DNA of 64,000 bases. Source: an uncultured Alkalilimnicola sp. GTDB taxonomy: Bacteria; Pseudomonadota; Gammaproteobacteria; Nitrococcales; AK92. Positions 1-18,352 of the stretch are shown here, in pieces. A program made the translations under genes and the position numbers. Under the pieces are notes generated by a model that was given only the letters and a program-made list of their open reading frames with translations, was not told the DNA's origin and searched no databases. The first letter of the stretch is position 1. Each line of letters opens with the position of its first letter. The stretch is from contig CALGAN010000016.1 in the NCBI GenBank assembly GCA_937951875.1, forward strand, positions 1 to 64,000. The letters run 5' to 3'.

Positions 1-79
1 GGAAGAAGGCCTGCGCTTTGCGATCCGCGAGGGCGGTCGCACCGTCGGCGCCGGCGTGGTGTCCAAGATCATCGAGTGA
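1..79 (+). CDS. tuf: Elongation factor Tu, first copy, 3' end only
   Basis: The last 25 codons and the stop of EF-Tu, the GTPase that brings aminoacyl-tRNA to the ribosome. The frame begins at base 2 and ends with the usual EF-Tu tail ...GVVSKIIE. The first 77 bases are identical to the end of the complete tuf copy at 16629-16705; only the stop codon differs (TGA here, TAA there). A tuf copy directly before tRNA-Trp and secE is the order known from Pseudomonas. The rest of the gene lies outside the window. Confidence 0.97.
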   Translation, partial: EEGLRFAIREGGRTVGAGVVSKIIE

Positions 80-90
80 TGATCTGATGA

Positions 91-114
91 GCGGGGCGCC
101 GCGGAGCGCCCCGC
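91..114 (+). terminator. Hairpin after first tuf copy
   Basis: A perfect 9-bp stem (GCGGGGCGC with GCGCCCCGC) around a six-base loop, 11 bases after the tuf stop. There is no T run, so it may be a 3'-end stabiliser or a pause/processing hairpin between tuf mRNA and tRNA-Trp rather than a full intrinsic terminator. Confidence 0.4.
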
Positions 115-156
115 CTATACGTTGCGGCGACCGCGCTGCATGGTCGCCCCGAGTTT

Positions 157-232
<76 letters not shown>

Positions 233-244
233 TCTTTCATCGAG

Positions 245-673
245 ATGGCGTCTACTTCGCCACCTCATAGCGCTTTGAGCGTCACAGTGACCACTGTTAA
301 AGCTAAGCCCACTGAAGAGCGCTCTCCGCTCGATACGGCAAAGTTGGTCGCCGCCGCCCTGTTGTTGGTTGGCGGCATCGTGGCTTTCTATCTGCTTCCC
401 GACATTTCCCAGATCTACCGGACGATCGGTCTGTTGGTGCTGGTCGTCGTGTCGGTGGCGCTGGTTGCCGCCACCCGGTTCGGTCGCGGTCTGATCGCCT
501 TCATGCGCGACGCCCGCACCGAGCTGCGACGCGTGGTCTGGCCGACGCGTCAGGAGACTTTGCAGACCACGCTGGTGGTCTTGGTGATGGTGCTGATCGT
601 GGCCATCTTCCTTTGGCTGCTGGACATGTTCCTATTGTGGTCGGTCAACGGCATCACCGGGCTGGGAGGCTGA
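245..673 (+). CDS. secE: Preprotein translocase subunit SecE
   Basis: Small integral subunit of the SecYEG channel, which clamps SecY in the inner membrane. The 142-residue product has three hydrophobic segments (about 28-45, 53-71 and 100-122), as in the three-helix E. coli form, and the conserved amphipathic stretch ELRRVVWPTRQE before the last helix. The open frame extends upstream but would run into the tRNA, so the first ATG after the tRNA is chosen. It lies only 12 bases past the tRNA CCA end and has no clear Shine-Dalgarno; TTG at 275 or GTG at 287 are weaker alternatives. nusG follows after 3 bases. Confidence 0.93.
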   Translation: MASTSPPHSALSVTVTTVKAKPTEERSPLDTAKLVAAALLLVGGIVAFYLLPDISQIYRTIGLLVLVVVSVALVAATRFGRGLIAFMRDARTELRRVVWPTRQETLQTTLVVLVMVLIVAIFLWLLDMFLLWSVNGITGLGG

Positions 674-676
674 TAG

Positions 677-1210
677 ATGGCGAAGCGCTGGTACGTCGTG
701 CACGCTTATTCCGGGTTCGAGAATCAGGTCAAGAAATCGCTCGAGGAGCGAATCAAGCGTGCCGGGATGCAGGATCAGTTCGGCGAGATTCTCGTGCCGA
801 CCGAGGAAGTGGTCGAGATGCGGGAAGGGCAGAAGCGTCGTAGCGAGCGCAAGTTCTTCCCGGGCTACGTGCTCGTGCAGATGGAGATGAACGAGGCTAC
901 CTGGCACCTGGTGCGTGAAGTGCCCAAGGTTATGGGCTTCATCGGTGGCACCAGCGACCGTCCGGCGCCGATCTCCGATCGCGAGGCCGAGGCGATCCTC
1001 AATCGTGTGCGCGAGGGTGCCGAGAAGCCGAAGCCGAAGGTGCTGTTCGAGGTTGGCGAAGTCGTTCGCGTCATCGACGGTCCGTTCACGGATTTCAACG
1101 GCGTGGTCGAAGAGGTCAACTACGAGAAGAGCCGACTGCGGGTCGCGGTGCTGATTTTCGGCCGCTCCACGCCGGTGGAGCTCGAGTTCGGCCAGGTCGA
1201 GAAGGGGTGA
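677..1210 (+). CDS. nusG: Transcription termination/antitermination factor NusG
   Basis: NusG binds the RNA polymerase clamp through its N-terminal NGN domain and links polymerase to Rho or to ribosomal protein S10 through its C-terminal KOW domain. The 177-residue length matches the family. The start reads MAKRWYVVHAYSGFE, and the KOW segment (GEVVRVIDGPFTDFNG) lies around residues 121-140. GGGAGG at the end of secE is a good ribosome-binding site, so secE and nusG are one translational unit. Confidence 0.98.
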   Translation: MAKRWYVVHAYSGFENQVKKSLEERIKRAGMQDQFGEILVPTEEVVEMREGQKRRSERKFFPGYVLVQMEMNEATWHLVREVPKVMGFIGGTSDRPAPISDREAEAILNRVREGAEKPKPKVLFEVGEVVRVIDGPFTDFNGVVEEVNYEKSRLRVAVLIFGRSTPVELEFGQVEKG

Positions 1211-1223
1211 GGGTTTTCGGGCT

Positions 1224-1251
1224 TTCACTCATCAGGCTGGTTTGGTAAGAT
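1224..1251 (+). promoter_or_regulatory. Possible rplK promoter
   Basis: TTCACT and TAAGAT separated by 16 bases, each matching the sigma70 hexamers at 4 of 6 positions. It lies just before the rplK leader hairpin, at almost the same distance as the much stronger rpsL promoter from its leader hairpin. The motif alone is weak. Confidence 0.3.
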
Positions 1252-1260
1252 TTCAAGTTT

Positions 1261-1290
1261 CCCCGCTCCCTTGAGGGTGCGGGGTTTCAT
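1261..1290 (+). promoter_or_regulatory. rplK leader hairpin, attenuator-like
   Basis: CCCCGC-T-CCC and GGG-T-GCGGGG pair around a TTGA loop with one T/T mismatch, followed by the short T-rich stretch TTTCAT. It could terminate or pause transcription between nusG and rplK, or protect the 5' end of an rplK transcript. Confidence 0.5.
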
Positions 1291-1355
1291 ATTGGTCCCG
1301 GTGAGCGGGGCCGCGGGGAGCCGAAAAGGCGTTCGTACCCATCCACGGAGTCCTC

Positions 1356-1787
1356 ATGGCAAAGAAAGTTACCGCCTACATTAAGCTGCAGGTGGCTGCC
1401 GGTAAGGCCAACCCGAGTCCCCCGGTTGGTCCTGCGCTCGGTCAGCACGGTGTCAACATCATGGAGTTCTGCAAGGCGTTCAACGCCCAGACGCAGAACC
1501 TCGAGCCGGGTCTGCCGATTCCGGTGGTGATCACGGTCTACAGCGACCGCAGCTTCACGTTCATCACCAAGACGCCGCCTGCGCCGGTGCTGCTGAAGAA
1601 GGCGGCCGGCATCCAGTCCGGCAGTGGCCGTCCGAACACCCAGAAGGTCGGCAAGGTGACCCGCGCCCAGATCGAAGAGATCGCCAAGACCAAGCTGCAG
1701 GACATGAATGCGGCCAGCCTCGAAGCCGCCATGCGGTCCATCGCGGGTACCGCCCGCAGCATGGGGCTCGAAGTGGAGGGGATGTAA
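1356..1787 (+). CDS. rplK: 50S ribosomal protein L11
   Basis: L11 forms the GTPase-associated centre with 23S rRNA helices 43-44 and is needed for RelA activation. At 143 residues it has the expected length, with the proline-rich N-terminal signature KANPSPPVGPALGQHGVNIM and the C-terminal RNA-binding domain (GKVTRAQIEEIA...). GGAG lies 5 bases before the ATG. rplA starts 3 bases after the stop, with its ribosome-binding site inside rplK, so the pair is translationally coupled as in the classical L11 operon. Confidence 0.98.
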   Translation: MAKKVTAYIKLQVAAGKANPSPPVGPALGQHGVNIMEFCKAFNAQTQNLEPGLPIPVVITVYSDRSFTFITKTPPAPVLLKKAAGIQSGSGRPNTQKVGKVTRAQIEEIAKTKLQDMNAASLEAAMRSIAGTARSMGLEVEGM

Positions 1788-1790
1788 GTC

Positions 1791-2486
1791 ATGGCGAAGC
1801 TCACCAAGCGTCAGAAGCTGTTCCGTGAGAAGGTCGACTCCACTCGTCTGTATCCGGTGGAGGAGGCGCTCCAGCTGGTGAAGGAGTTGGCTGGTGCCAA
1901 GTTCGTGGAGTCGGTCGACGTCGCCGTCAACCTCGGCATCGACCCGCGTAAGTCGGATCAGGTGGTGCGTGGCTCGACCGTGCTGCCGAACGGCACCGGT
2001 AAGGTCGTGCGCGTGGCGGTGTTCGCTCAGGGCGATCGCGCCGAGCAAGCCAAGGCGGCCGGCGCCGACGCGGTCGGCTTCGAGGATCTGGCCGAGCGCA
2101 TGAAGGGCGGTGATCTGAACTTCGACGTCGTCATCGCTTCGCCGGACGCCATGGGCGTGGTCGGTCGTCTGGGTCCGATCCTCGGTCCTCGCGGCCTGAT
2201 GCCCAACCCCAAGGTCGGTACCGTGACCCCCGACGTGGCGGCCGCGGTCCGCAACGCCAAGGCCGGTCAGGTGCGCTATCGCGCCGACAAGGGCGGTATC
2301 GTGCACTGCTCGATCGGCAAGGTGGAGTTCGACGCGGCGGCGCTGCGTCAGAACCTCGAGGCGCTGATCGCCGACCTGAACAAGCTGAAGCCCGCCGCTT
2401 CCAAGGGTGTGTACCTCAAGCGGGTGACCGTGTCGTCGACCATGGGTCCCGGCATCGCGGTCGATCTGGCTTCGCTGAGCGTTTGA
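1791..2486 (+). CDS. rplA: 50S ribosomal protein L1
   Basis: L1 builds the mobile L1 stalk at the E site and in E. coli represses its own L11-L1 mRNA. The 231-residue product has the family's two-domain layout, with the conserved segment GPRGLMPNPKVGTVTPDV around residues 142-159. GGAGGGG lies 9 bases upstream of the ATG, inside the end of rplK. A strong hairpin and the rplJ leader follow. Confidence 0.98.
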   Translation: MAKLTKRQKLFREKVDSTRLYPVEEALQLVKELAGAKFVESVDVAVNLGIDPRKSDQVVRGSTVLPNGTGKVVRVAVFAQGDRAEQAKAAGADAVGFEDLAERMKGGDLNFDVVIASPDAMGVVGRLGPILGPRGLMPNPKVGTVTPDVAAAVRNAKAGQVRYRADKGGIVHCSIGKVEFDAAALRQNLEALIADLNKLKPAASKGVYLKRVTVSSTMGPGIAVDLASLSV

Positions 2487-2771
2487 TGATTGCGGCGCCG
2501 GGTGTGGGCCCGGCGCCATGTAAAAGTGTCTTGAGGCTGTCGGTTAGATGCGGCAGCCGTCCGAGACCGCAAGGTGCGCGCAAGCGCTGAAAGGCAAAAG
2601 GCTTCGGCCTCAAGCCGCCTGCGCAGACGGTGCGGCCAAGACAGGGTTTCCTGCACTGGCGACCGTTGTAGCCCCTGGTGGGGCGGGTGATCCGCCGTCG
2701 AGGCGGGTCGCCGGGTCGGTGAATCGTCTCGGTGAGCTGACCCAACCAACGACGTTCCAGGAGGTAAGTAA
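2487..2771 (+). promoter_or_regulatory. rplA-rplJ intergenic, probable L10 leader
   Basis: A 285-base non-coding leader in the place where E. coli carries the L10-binding autoregulatory mRNA leader. It opens with a perfect 9-bp hairpin (GGCGCCGGG 2494-2502 with CCCGGCGCC 2509-2517) that lacks a T run, and ends with the strong ribosome-binding site AGGAGG at 2759-2764. Further GC-rich complementary stretches are present between. The L10-binding role is inferred from position. Confidence 0.45.
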
Positions 2772-3302
2772 ATGGCTCTTAGTCTGGAACAGAAGAAGGC
2801 GATGGTGCAGGAGGTCGCCCAAGTGGCGGCCAAGGCGTATTCCGCCGTCGCGGCGGAATATCGCGGCCTGACCGCGACCCAAGTGGAGAGCCTGCGGGTC
2901 GCGGCGCGCAAGAACGGCGTGTACTTGAAAGTGGTCAAGAACACGCTGGCGCGTCGCGCGGTTGAAGGGACCGAGTTCGAGTGTCTCAAAGACGCGTTCG
3001 TCGGTCCGCTGATCCTGGCGTTCTCGCTCGAAGATCCGGGTGCGGCTGCCCGCGTGTTCAAGGACTTCGCGAAGGAAAACAAGACCTTCGAAGTGAAGTT
3101 CCTGGGCGTGGGCGGCAAGATGCTGCCGCCTTCCGAGCTCGATCGTCTGGCTAGCATGCCGACCCGCGAGCAGGCGCTCTCCATGCTCATGGCGACCATG
3201 AAGGCTCCCGTGCAGAAGCTGGTCAGCACCCTCAACGAGGTGCCGAGCAAGCTCGCCCGCACGCTGGCTGCCATTCGGGATGCCAAGGAGCGGGCCGCTT
3301 AA
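2772..3302 (+). CDS. rplJ: 50S ribosomal protein L10
   Basis: L10 anchors the L7/L12 dimers to 23S rRNA at the base of the stalk. At 176 residues it is slightly longer than the E. coli protein (165). The N-terminal RNA-binding domain (MALSLEQKKAMVQEVAQ..., AEYRGLTATQ) and the helical C-terminus that carries L7/L12 are present. AGGAGG lies 7 bases before the ATG. It is co-transcribed with rplL, 67 bases downstream. Confidence 0.98.
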   Translation: MALSLEQKKAMVQEVAQVAAKAYSAVAAEYRGLTATQVESLRVAARKNGVYLKVVKNTLARRAVEGTEFECLKDAFVGPLILAFSLEDPGAAARVFKDFAKENKTFEVKFLGVGGKMLPPSELDRLASMPTREQALSMLMATMKAPVQKLVSTLNEVPSKLARTLAAIRDAKERAA

Positions 3303-3369
3303 CCCTGTCCGTCATACCGGAACTGTTGTTCCAATCTGGCTCTAACGCGTCAACCAAGGAGATCCGGCA

Positions 3370-3750
3370 ATGGCCGTTTCCAAAGACGAGATTCTTGATG
3401 CTATCGCTAACATGACGGTGCTGGAGGTCGTCGACCTCATCGCCGCCATGGAAGAGAAGTTCGGTGTGACCGCCGCCGCCGCCGTGGCTGCCGCTCCGGT
3501 CGCCGCCGCTGCCGCCGCCGCCGCTCCGGCCGAAGAGCAGACCGAGTTCACCGTCGTCATGACCAGCTTCGGCGCCAACAAGGTCGGCGTCATCAAGGTC
3601 GTGCGCGAGCTGACCGGCCTGGGTCTGAAGGAAGCCAAGGACGCCGTCGAGGGCGTGCCCTCCGTCATCAAGGAAGGCGTGTCCAAGGCCGACGCCGAGG
3701 CGATCAAGGCCAAGCTTGTCGAGGCGGGTGCTACCGTCGAGATCAAGTAA
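3370..3750 (+). CDS. rplL: 50S ribosomal protein L7/L12
   Basis: The acidic stalk protein that recruits translational GTPases. The 126-residue product has the N-terminal dimerisation domain (about 1-35), a long flexible alanine/proline hinge (about 36-57) that is unusually rich in alanine runs, and the conserved C-terminal factor-binding domain (KVGVIKVVRELTGLGLKEAKD). AAGGAG precedes the ATG at good spacing. The partial terminator downstream separates it from rpoB. Confidence 0.98.
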   Translation: MAVSKDEILDAIANMTVLEVVDLIAAMEEKFGVTAAAAVAAAPVAAAAAAAAPAEEQTEFTVVMTSFGANKVGVIKVVRELTGLGLKEAKDAVEGVPSVIKEGVSKADAEAIKAKLVEAGATVEIK

Positions 3751-3790
3751 ACTGTTGTTTCGCAAAGGAAATACAGTTTATTTGCCTTAT

Positions 3791-3828
3791 GGCTGGTGGC
3801 GTGTTTCGCCACCGGCCTTTTCCCTTTT
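3791..3828 (+). terminator. rplL-rpoB attenuator hairpin
   Basis: GGCTGGTGGCG (3791-3801) pairs with CGCCACCGGCC (3807-3817) around a TGTTT loop, with a single T-G wobble, followed by TTTTCCCTTTT. The T tract is interrupted, suiting a partial terminator. E. coli has an attenuator at the same place, which lowers rpoBC expression relative to rplJL. Confidence 0.75.
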
Positions 3829-3834
3829 GTGGGA

Positions 3835-3900
3835 AGTCCAGAGCTGCGGGTTGCGCCTGTCGACGTCAGTCGGTGGGGCCTGAATCCGGACCTCTGGACT
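3835..3900 (+). other. Long-range stem before rpoB
   Basis: AGTCCAGAG (3835-3843) is perfectly complementary to CTCTGGACT (3892-3900), enclosing 48 bases, between the attenuator and the rpoB ribosome-binding site. E. coli carries an RNase III processing stem in this intergenic region; the same role here is an inference from position. Confidence 0.4.
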
Positions 3901-3928
3901 CGGGATCTAGCTCAGGTGAGGAACCTCG

Positions 3929-7993
<4,065 letters not shown>

Positions 7994-8037
7994 GGTCGAC
8001 GGTCTAGGGTCAACGAGATTTAGGACGGGCAGCGAAT

Positions 8038-12336
<4,299 letters not shown>

Positions 12337-12347
12337 TTGACTAATGC

Positions 12348-12380
12348 AAGCGGCGCCGCCACTTAGGCGCCGCTTTTGTT
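12348..12380 (+). terminator. rpoC terminator
   Basis: AAGCGGCGCC (12348-12357) pairs perfectly with GGCGCCGCTT (12366-12375), followed by TTGTT. It closes the rplK/rplJ-rpoBC transcript. The T-rich end overlaps the -35 box of the next promoter. Confidence 0.8.
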
Positions 12381-12407
12381 GACAGAGTTAGACACCCTAT
12401 CTACAAT
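12379..12407 (+). promoter_or_regulatory. str operon promoter (sigma70)
   Basis: A perfect TTGACA (12379-12384), a 17-base spacer and TACAAT (12402-12407; 5 of 6). Transcription should start near 12414. It is the strongest promoter seen in the window and probably drives rpsL-rpsG-fusA-tuf and, by read-through, the S10-spc-alpha genes. Confidence 0.85.
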
Positions 12408-12418
12408 TGCGCACCTTC

Positions 12419-12451
12419 GACAGGCCGGTGTTCCGGCCTGTCGTTTGTTTT
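12419..12451 (+). promoter_or_regulatory. rpsL leader hairpin, attenuator-like
   Basis: GACAGGCCGG and CCGGCCTGTC form a perfect 10-bp stem with a TGTT tetraloop, followed by GTTTGTTTT. It begins only about 5 bases after the predicted start site, and the rpsL ribosome-binding region follows directly. It has the form of an intrinsic terminator, so it could act as an attenuator; a 5'-stabilising hairpin is the other reading. Confidence 0.65.
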
Positions 12452-12471
12452 CAGCTAGGAGTGACCGCTTC

Positions 12472-12846
12472 ATGGCTACAGTTAACCAGCTCGTCCGCAA
12501 AGGGCGGCAGAGCAAGGTCGAGAAGAGCAAAGTGCCGGCGCTGGAGGCCTGCCCGCAGAAGCGCGGCGTGTGTACTCGCGTCTACACCACTACTCCGAAG
12601 AAGCCCAACTCGGCGTTGCGTAAGGTTTGCCGCGTGCGCCTGACGAACGGGTTCGAGGTCACCTCCTACATTGGTGGCGAGGGTCACAACCTGCAGGAGC
12701 ACTCGGTCGTGCTGATCCGCGGCGGCCGTGTGAAGGATCTGCCGGGTGTTCGCTATCACACCGTCCGCGGCGCGCTGGACGCTGCTGGCGTAGACAAGCG
12801 CCGCCAGGGTCGTTCCAAGTACGGTGCCAAGCGGCCTAAGGGCTAA
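12472..12846 (+). CDS. rpsL: 30S ribosomal protein S12
   Basis: S12 helps monitor codon-anticodon pairing in the decoding centre. The 124-residue product matches E. coli almost residue for residue through TTTPKKPNSALRKV and GGRVKDLPGVRYHT. The lysines at the classical streptomycin-resistance positions are the sensitive type. The frame is open further upstream, but that DNA is promoter and leader, and the ATG after TAGGAG matches the family start MATVNQLVR. First gene of the str operon. Confidence 0.99.
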   Translation: MATVNQLVRKGRQSKVEKSKVPALEACPQKRGVCTRVYTTTPKKPNSALRKVCRVRLTNGFEVTSYIGGEGHNLQEHSVVLIRGGRVKDLPGVRYHTVRGALDAAGVDKRRQGRSKYGAKRPKG

Positions 12847-12884
12847 GCTGTCACTCCCTCAGTTACCGATATCTGGGTAAGGCT

Positions 12885-13355
12885 ATGCCGAGAAGAAGAG
12901 AAGTCCCGAAGCGCAAGGTCCTGCCGGACCCGAAGTTCGGGAGCGAAATGCTCACCAAGTTCATGAACATGGTGATGGAGGACGGCAAGAAGTCGGTCGC
13001 CGAGAAGATCATCTACGGTGCTCTCGATAAGATCGCCGAGAAGACCAACGGTGATCCGCTGCCGGTGCTCGAGCAGGCGCTGGAGAACGTCAAGCCGATG
13101 GTCGAGGTGAAGTCTCGGCGCGTCGGTGGCGCCACCTATCAGGTGCCGGTCGAGGTGCGTCCGGAGCGCCGTACCACTCTGGCCATGCGCTGGGTTTTGG
13201 AGGCGGCTCGCAAGCGTAGCGAGTCCACCATGGCCCATCGTCTTGCCGCGGAGCTGCAGGAAGCTGCCGAGAATCGCGGCGGCGCTGTGAAGAAGCGCGA
13301 AGACACCCATCGTATGGCGGAGGCCAACAAGGCCTTCTCGCATTATCGCTGGTGA
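12885..13355 (+). CDS. rpsG: 30S ribosomal protein S7
   Basis: S7 nucleates assembly of the 30S head and lines the E-site exit path; in E. coli it represses the str operon by binding the S12-S7 intercistronic mRNA. The 156-residue product starts MPRRREVPKRKVLPDP and holds the conserved block GGATYQVPVEVRPERR. The gap after rpsL is only 38 bases, shorter than in E. coli, so the E. coli-type S7 site may not be kept. A TAAGG motif precedes the ATG. Confidence 0.98.
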   Translation: MPRRREVPKRKVLPDPKFGSEMLTKFMNMVMEDGKKSVAEKIIYGALDKIAEKTNGDPLPVLEQALENVKPMVEVKSRRVGGATYQVPVEVRPERRTTLAMRWVLEAARKRSESTMAHRLAAELQEAAENRGGAVKKREDTHRMAEANKAFSHYRW

Positions 13356-13373
13356 CAGCGGGAGTAGTTAGTC

Positions 13374-15467
<2,094 letters not shown>

Positions 15468-15516
15468 GATAGCCATTTACTGCGTGCAGCAAACGAATTG
15501 AGAGACGAGGTGTAGC

Positions 15517-16707
<1,191 letters not shown>

Positions 16708-16713
16708 GACGCC

Positions 16714-17025
16714 ATGGCAAGCCAACGTATTCGTATTCGTTTGAAAGCGTTCGACCACCGGCTGATCGATCAGTCGGCGCGCGAGATCGTCGAGACCGCG
16801 AAGCGTACCGGTGCTACGGTCAAGGGGCCGATCCCCCTCCCCACCAAGCACGAGCGCTTCACGATCCTGATCTCGCCGCACGTGAACAAGGATGCTCGTG
16901 ACCAGTACGAGATCCGCACGCACAAGCGACTGATGGACATCGTCGATCCGACCGACAAGACGGTCGACGCCCTGATGAAGCTCGATCTGGCCGCCGGTGT
17001 AGACGTCCAGATCAAACTGTACTAA
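16714..17025 (+). CDS. rpsJ: 30S ribosomal protein S10 / NusE
   Basis: S10 is a 30S head protein and, as NusE, part of the NusB-NusE antitermination complex and the partner of the NusG KOW domain. The 103-residue product carries RIRLKAFDHRLIDQS and PLPTKHERFTILISPH. It begins right after tuf with only a weak ribosome-binding site, so translation is probably coupled. There is no room for an E. coli-type S10 leader upstream; a terminator-like hairpin lies downstream, before rplC. Confidence 0.98.
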   Translation: MASQRIRIRLKAFDHRLIDQSAREIVETAKRTGATVKGPIPLPTKHERFTILISPHVNKDARDQYEIRTHKRLMDIVDPTDKTVDALMKLDLAAGVDVQIKLY

Positions 17026-17039
17026 CGCGGTAGCGCGAG

Positions 17040-17076
17040 GGGGTCGCCCGAGCCAGGCGAGGGCGACTCCTTTTTG
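17040..17076 (+). terminator. Terminator-like hairpin between rpsJ and rplC
   Basis: GGGGTCGCCC (17040-17049) pairs with GGGCGACTCC (17061-17070), with one G-T wobble, around an 11-base loop, followed by TTTTTG. This is a canonical intrinsic terminator shape inside a ribosomal protein operon, so it should act as an attenuator rather than a full stop. Confidence 0.7.
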
Positions 17077-17096
17077 TCTCTAAGAAGAGGTTTACG

Positions 17097-17738
17097 ATGG
17101 CTATCGGAATCGTCGGTCGTAAGTGCGGGATGACCCGCATCTTCACGGAAGATGGCGCGTCTGTGCCGGTGACCGTGATTGAAGCCACGCCCAATCGGGT
17201 GACGCAGATCAAGAGCGTCGAGCGCGACGGCTACAACGCGGTCCAGGTCACCACGGGCACGCGGCGGCCTTCCCGTGTCAACAAACCGGCGGCCGGCCAC
17301 TTCGCCAAGGCCGGGGTGGAGGCGGGCCGTGGGCTTTGGGAGTTCCGCTTGGCCGACGGTCAGGGTCACGATCTGCAGCCGGGCGCCGAACTCAAGGTCG
17401 ACATGTTCGAGGTCGGCCAGAAAGTCGATGTGACCGGCATTACCAAAGGTAAAGGCTTCGCCGGCACGATCAAGCGCCACAACTTCAGTGCCCAGGACGC
17501 CACGCACGGTAACTCCGTGTCGCATCGCGTGCCGGGTTCTATCGGTCAGCGCCAGACCCCGGGCCGGGTGTTCAAGGGTAAGCGCATGTCCGGCCACATG
17601 GGCGATGTCCGCCGCACCACGCAGAATCTGCAGGTCGTGCGCGTCGACGTCGAGCGCAATCTGCTGCTGATCCGCGGCGCCGTCCCGGGTGCACCCGGCG
17701 GTGACGTGATCGTGCGGCCTTCGGTCAAGACCCGCTAA
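17097..17738 (+). CDS. rplC: 50S ribosomal protein L3
   Basis: Early-assembly 23S rRNA-binding protein near the peptidyl transferase centre. The 213-residue product begins MAIGIVGRKCGMTRIF and has the long loop GSIGQRQTPGRVFKGKRM, whose glutamine is the known PrmB methylation site in E. coli. AGAGG precedes the ATG. The terminator-like hairpin before this gene makes it the first gene of a possible separately controlled S10 segment. Confidence 0.98.
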   Translation: MAIGIVGRKCGMTRIFTEDGASVPVTVIEATPNRVTQIKSVERDGYNAVQVTTGTRRPSRVNKPAAGHFAKAGVEAGRGLWEFRLADGQGHDLQPGAELKVDMFEVGQKVDVTGITKGKGFAGTIKRHNFSAQDATHGNSVSHRVPGSIGQRQTPGRVFKGKRMSGHMGDVRRTTQNLQVVRVDVERNLLLIRGAVPGAPGGDVIVRPSVKTR

Positions 17739-17749
17739 GGGGGATGGTC

Positions 17750-18352
17750 ATGGAGCTTCAGGTCAGAGGCGGTGAAAAGCTGACCGTCGCGGACGCGGCC
17801 TTCGGGCGCGAATTCAACGAGGCGCTGGTGCACCAGGTCGTGGTGGCCTATCTGGCCGGCGGCCGTGCCGGCACCAAGGCGCAGAAGACCCGCTCGGAAG
17901 TCAGCGGCGGCGGCCAGAAGCCGTTCCGTCAGAAGGGCACCGGTCGTGCCCGTGCTGGTACGATCCGCAGCCCGCTGTGGCGGCACGGTGGCGTGGTGTT
18001 CGCGGCGAAGCCGCGCAACCACGAGCAGAAGGTCAACAAGAAGATGTATCAGGGCGCGATCCGCGCCATCCTGTCCGAGCTGGCTCGGCAGGAGCGCCTG
18101 ATCGTCGTCCCGGCGTTCCAAGTCGACGCTCCGAAGACCAAGGCTATGGTGGCGAAGCTGGCCGAGCTTGGCGTGAGCGACGCCTTGGTGGTCGCTACCG
18201 AGGTGCCCGAGGAGCTGTACCTGGCCGCGCGCAACCTGCCGAAGGTCGATGTGCGTGACGTGGCCGGGCTCGATCCGGTAACCCTGCTGCGGCACGAATA
18301 CGTCGTCGCGACGGTTGATGCCGTGCGCAAGATTGAGGAGTGGCTGGCATGA
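17750..18352 (+). CDS. rplD: 50S ribosomal protein L4
   Basis: L4 lines the peptide exit tunnel and in E. coli represses the S10 operon by attenuation and translational control. The 200-residue product aligns with E. coli L4 from MELQVRGGEKLTV through NEALVHQVVVAYLAGG and GTGRARAGTIRSPLWRHGG. An ATG six bases earlier is rejected because AAGGGGG would abut it; the chosen ATG has 6-base spacing. The last codons overlap the rplW start (ATGA). Confidence 0.98.
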   Translation: MELQVRGGEKLTVADAAFGREFNEALVHQVVVAYLAGGRAGTKAQKTRSEVSGGGQKPFRQKGTGRARAGTIRSPLWRHGGVVFAAKPRNHEQKVNKKMYQGAIRAILSELARQERLIVVPAFQVDAPKTKAMVAKLAELGVSDALVVATEVPEELYLAARNLPKVDVRDVAGLDPVTLLRHEYVVATVDAVRKIEEWLA

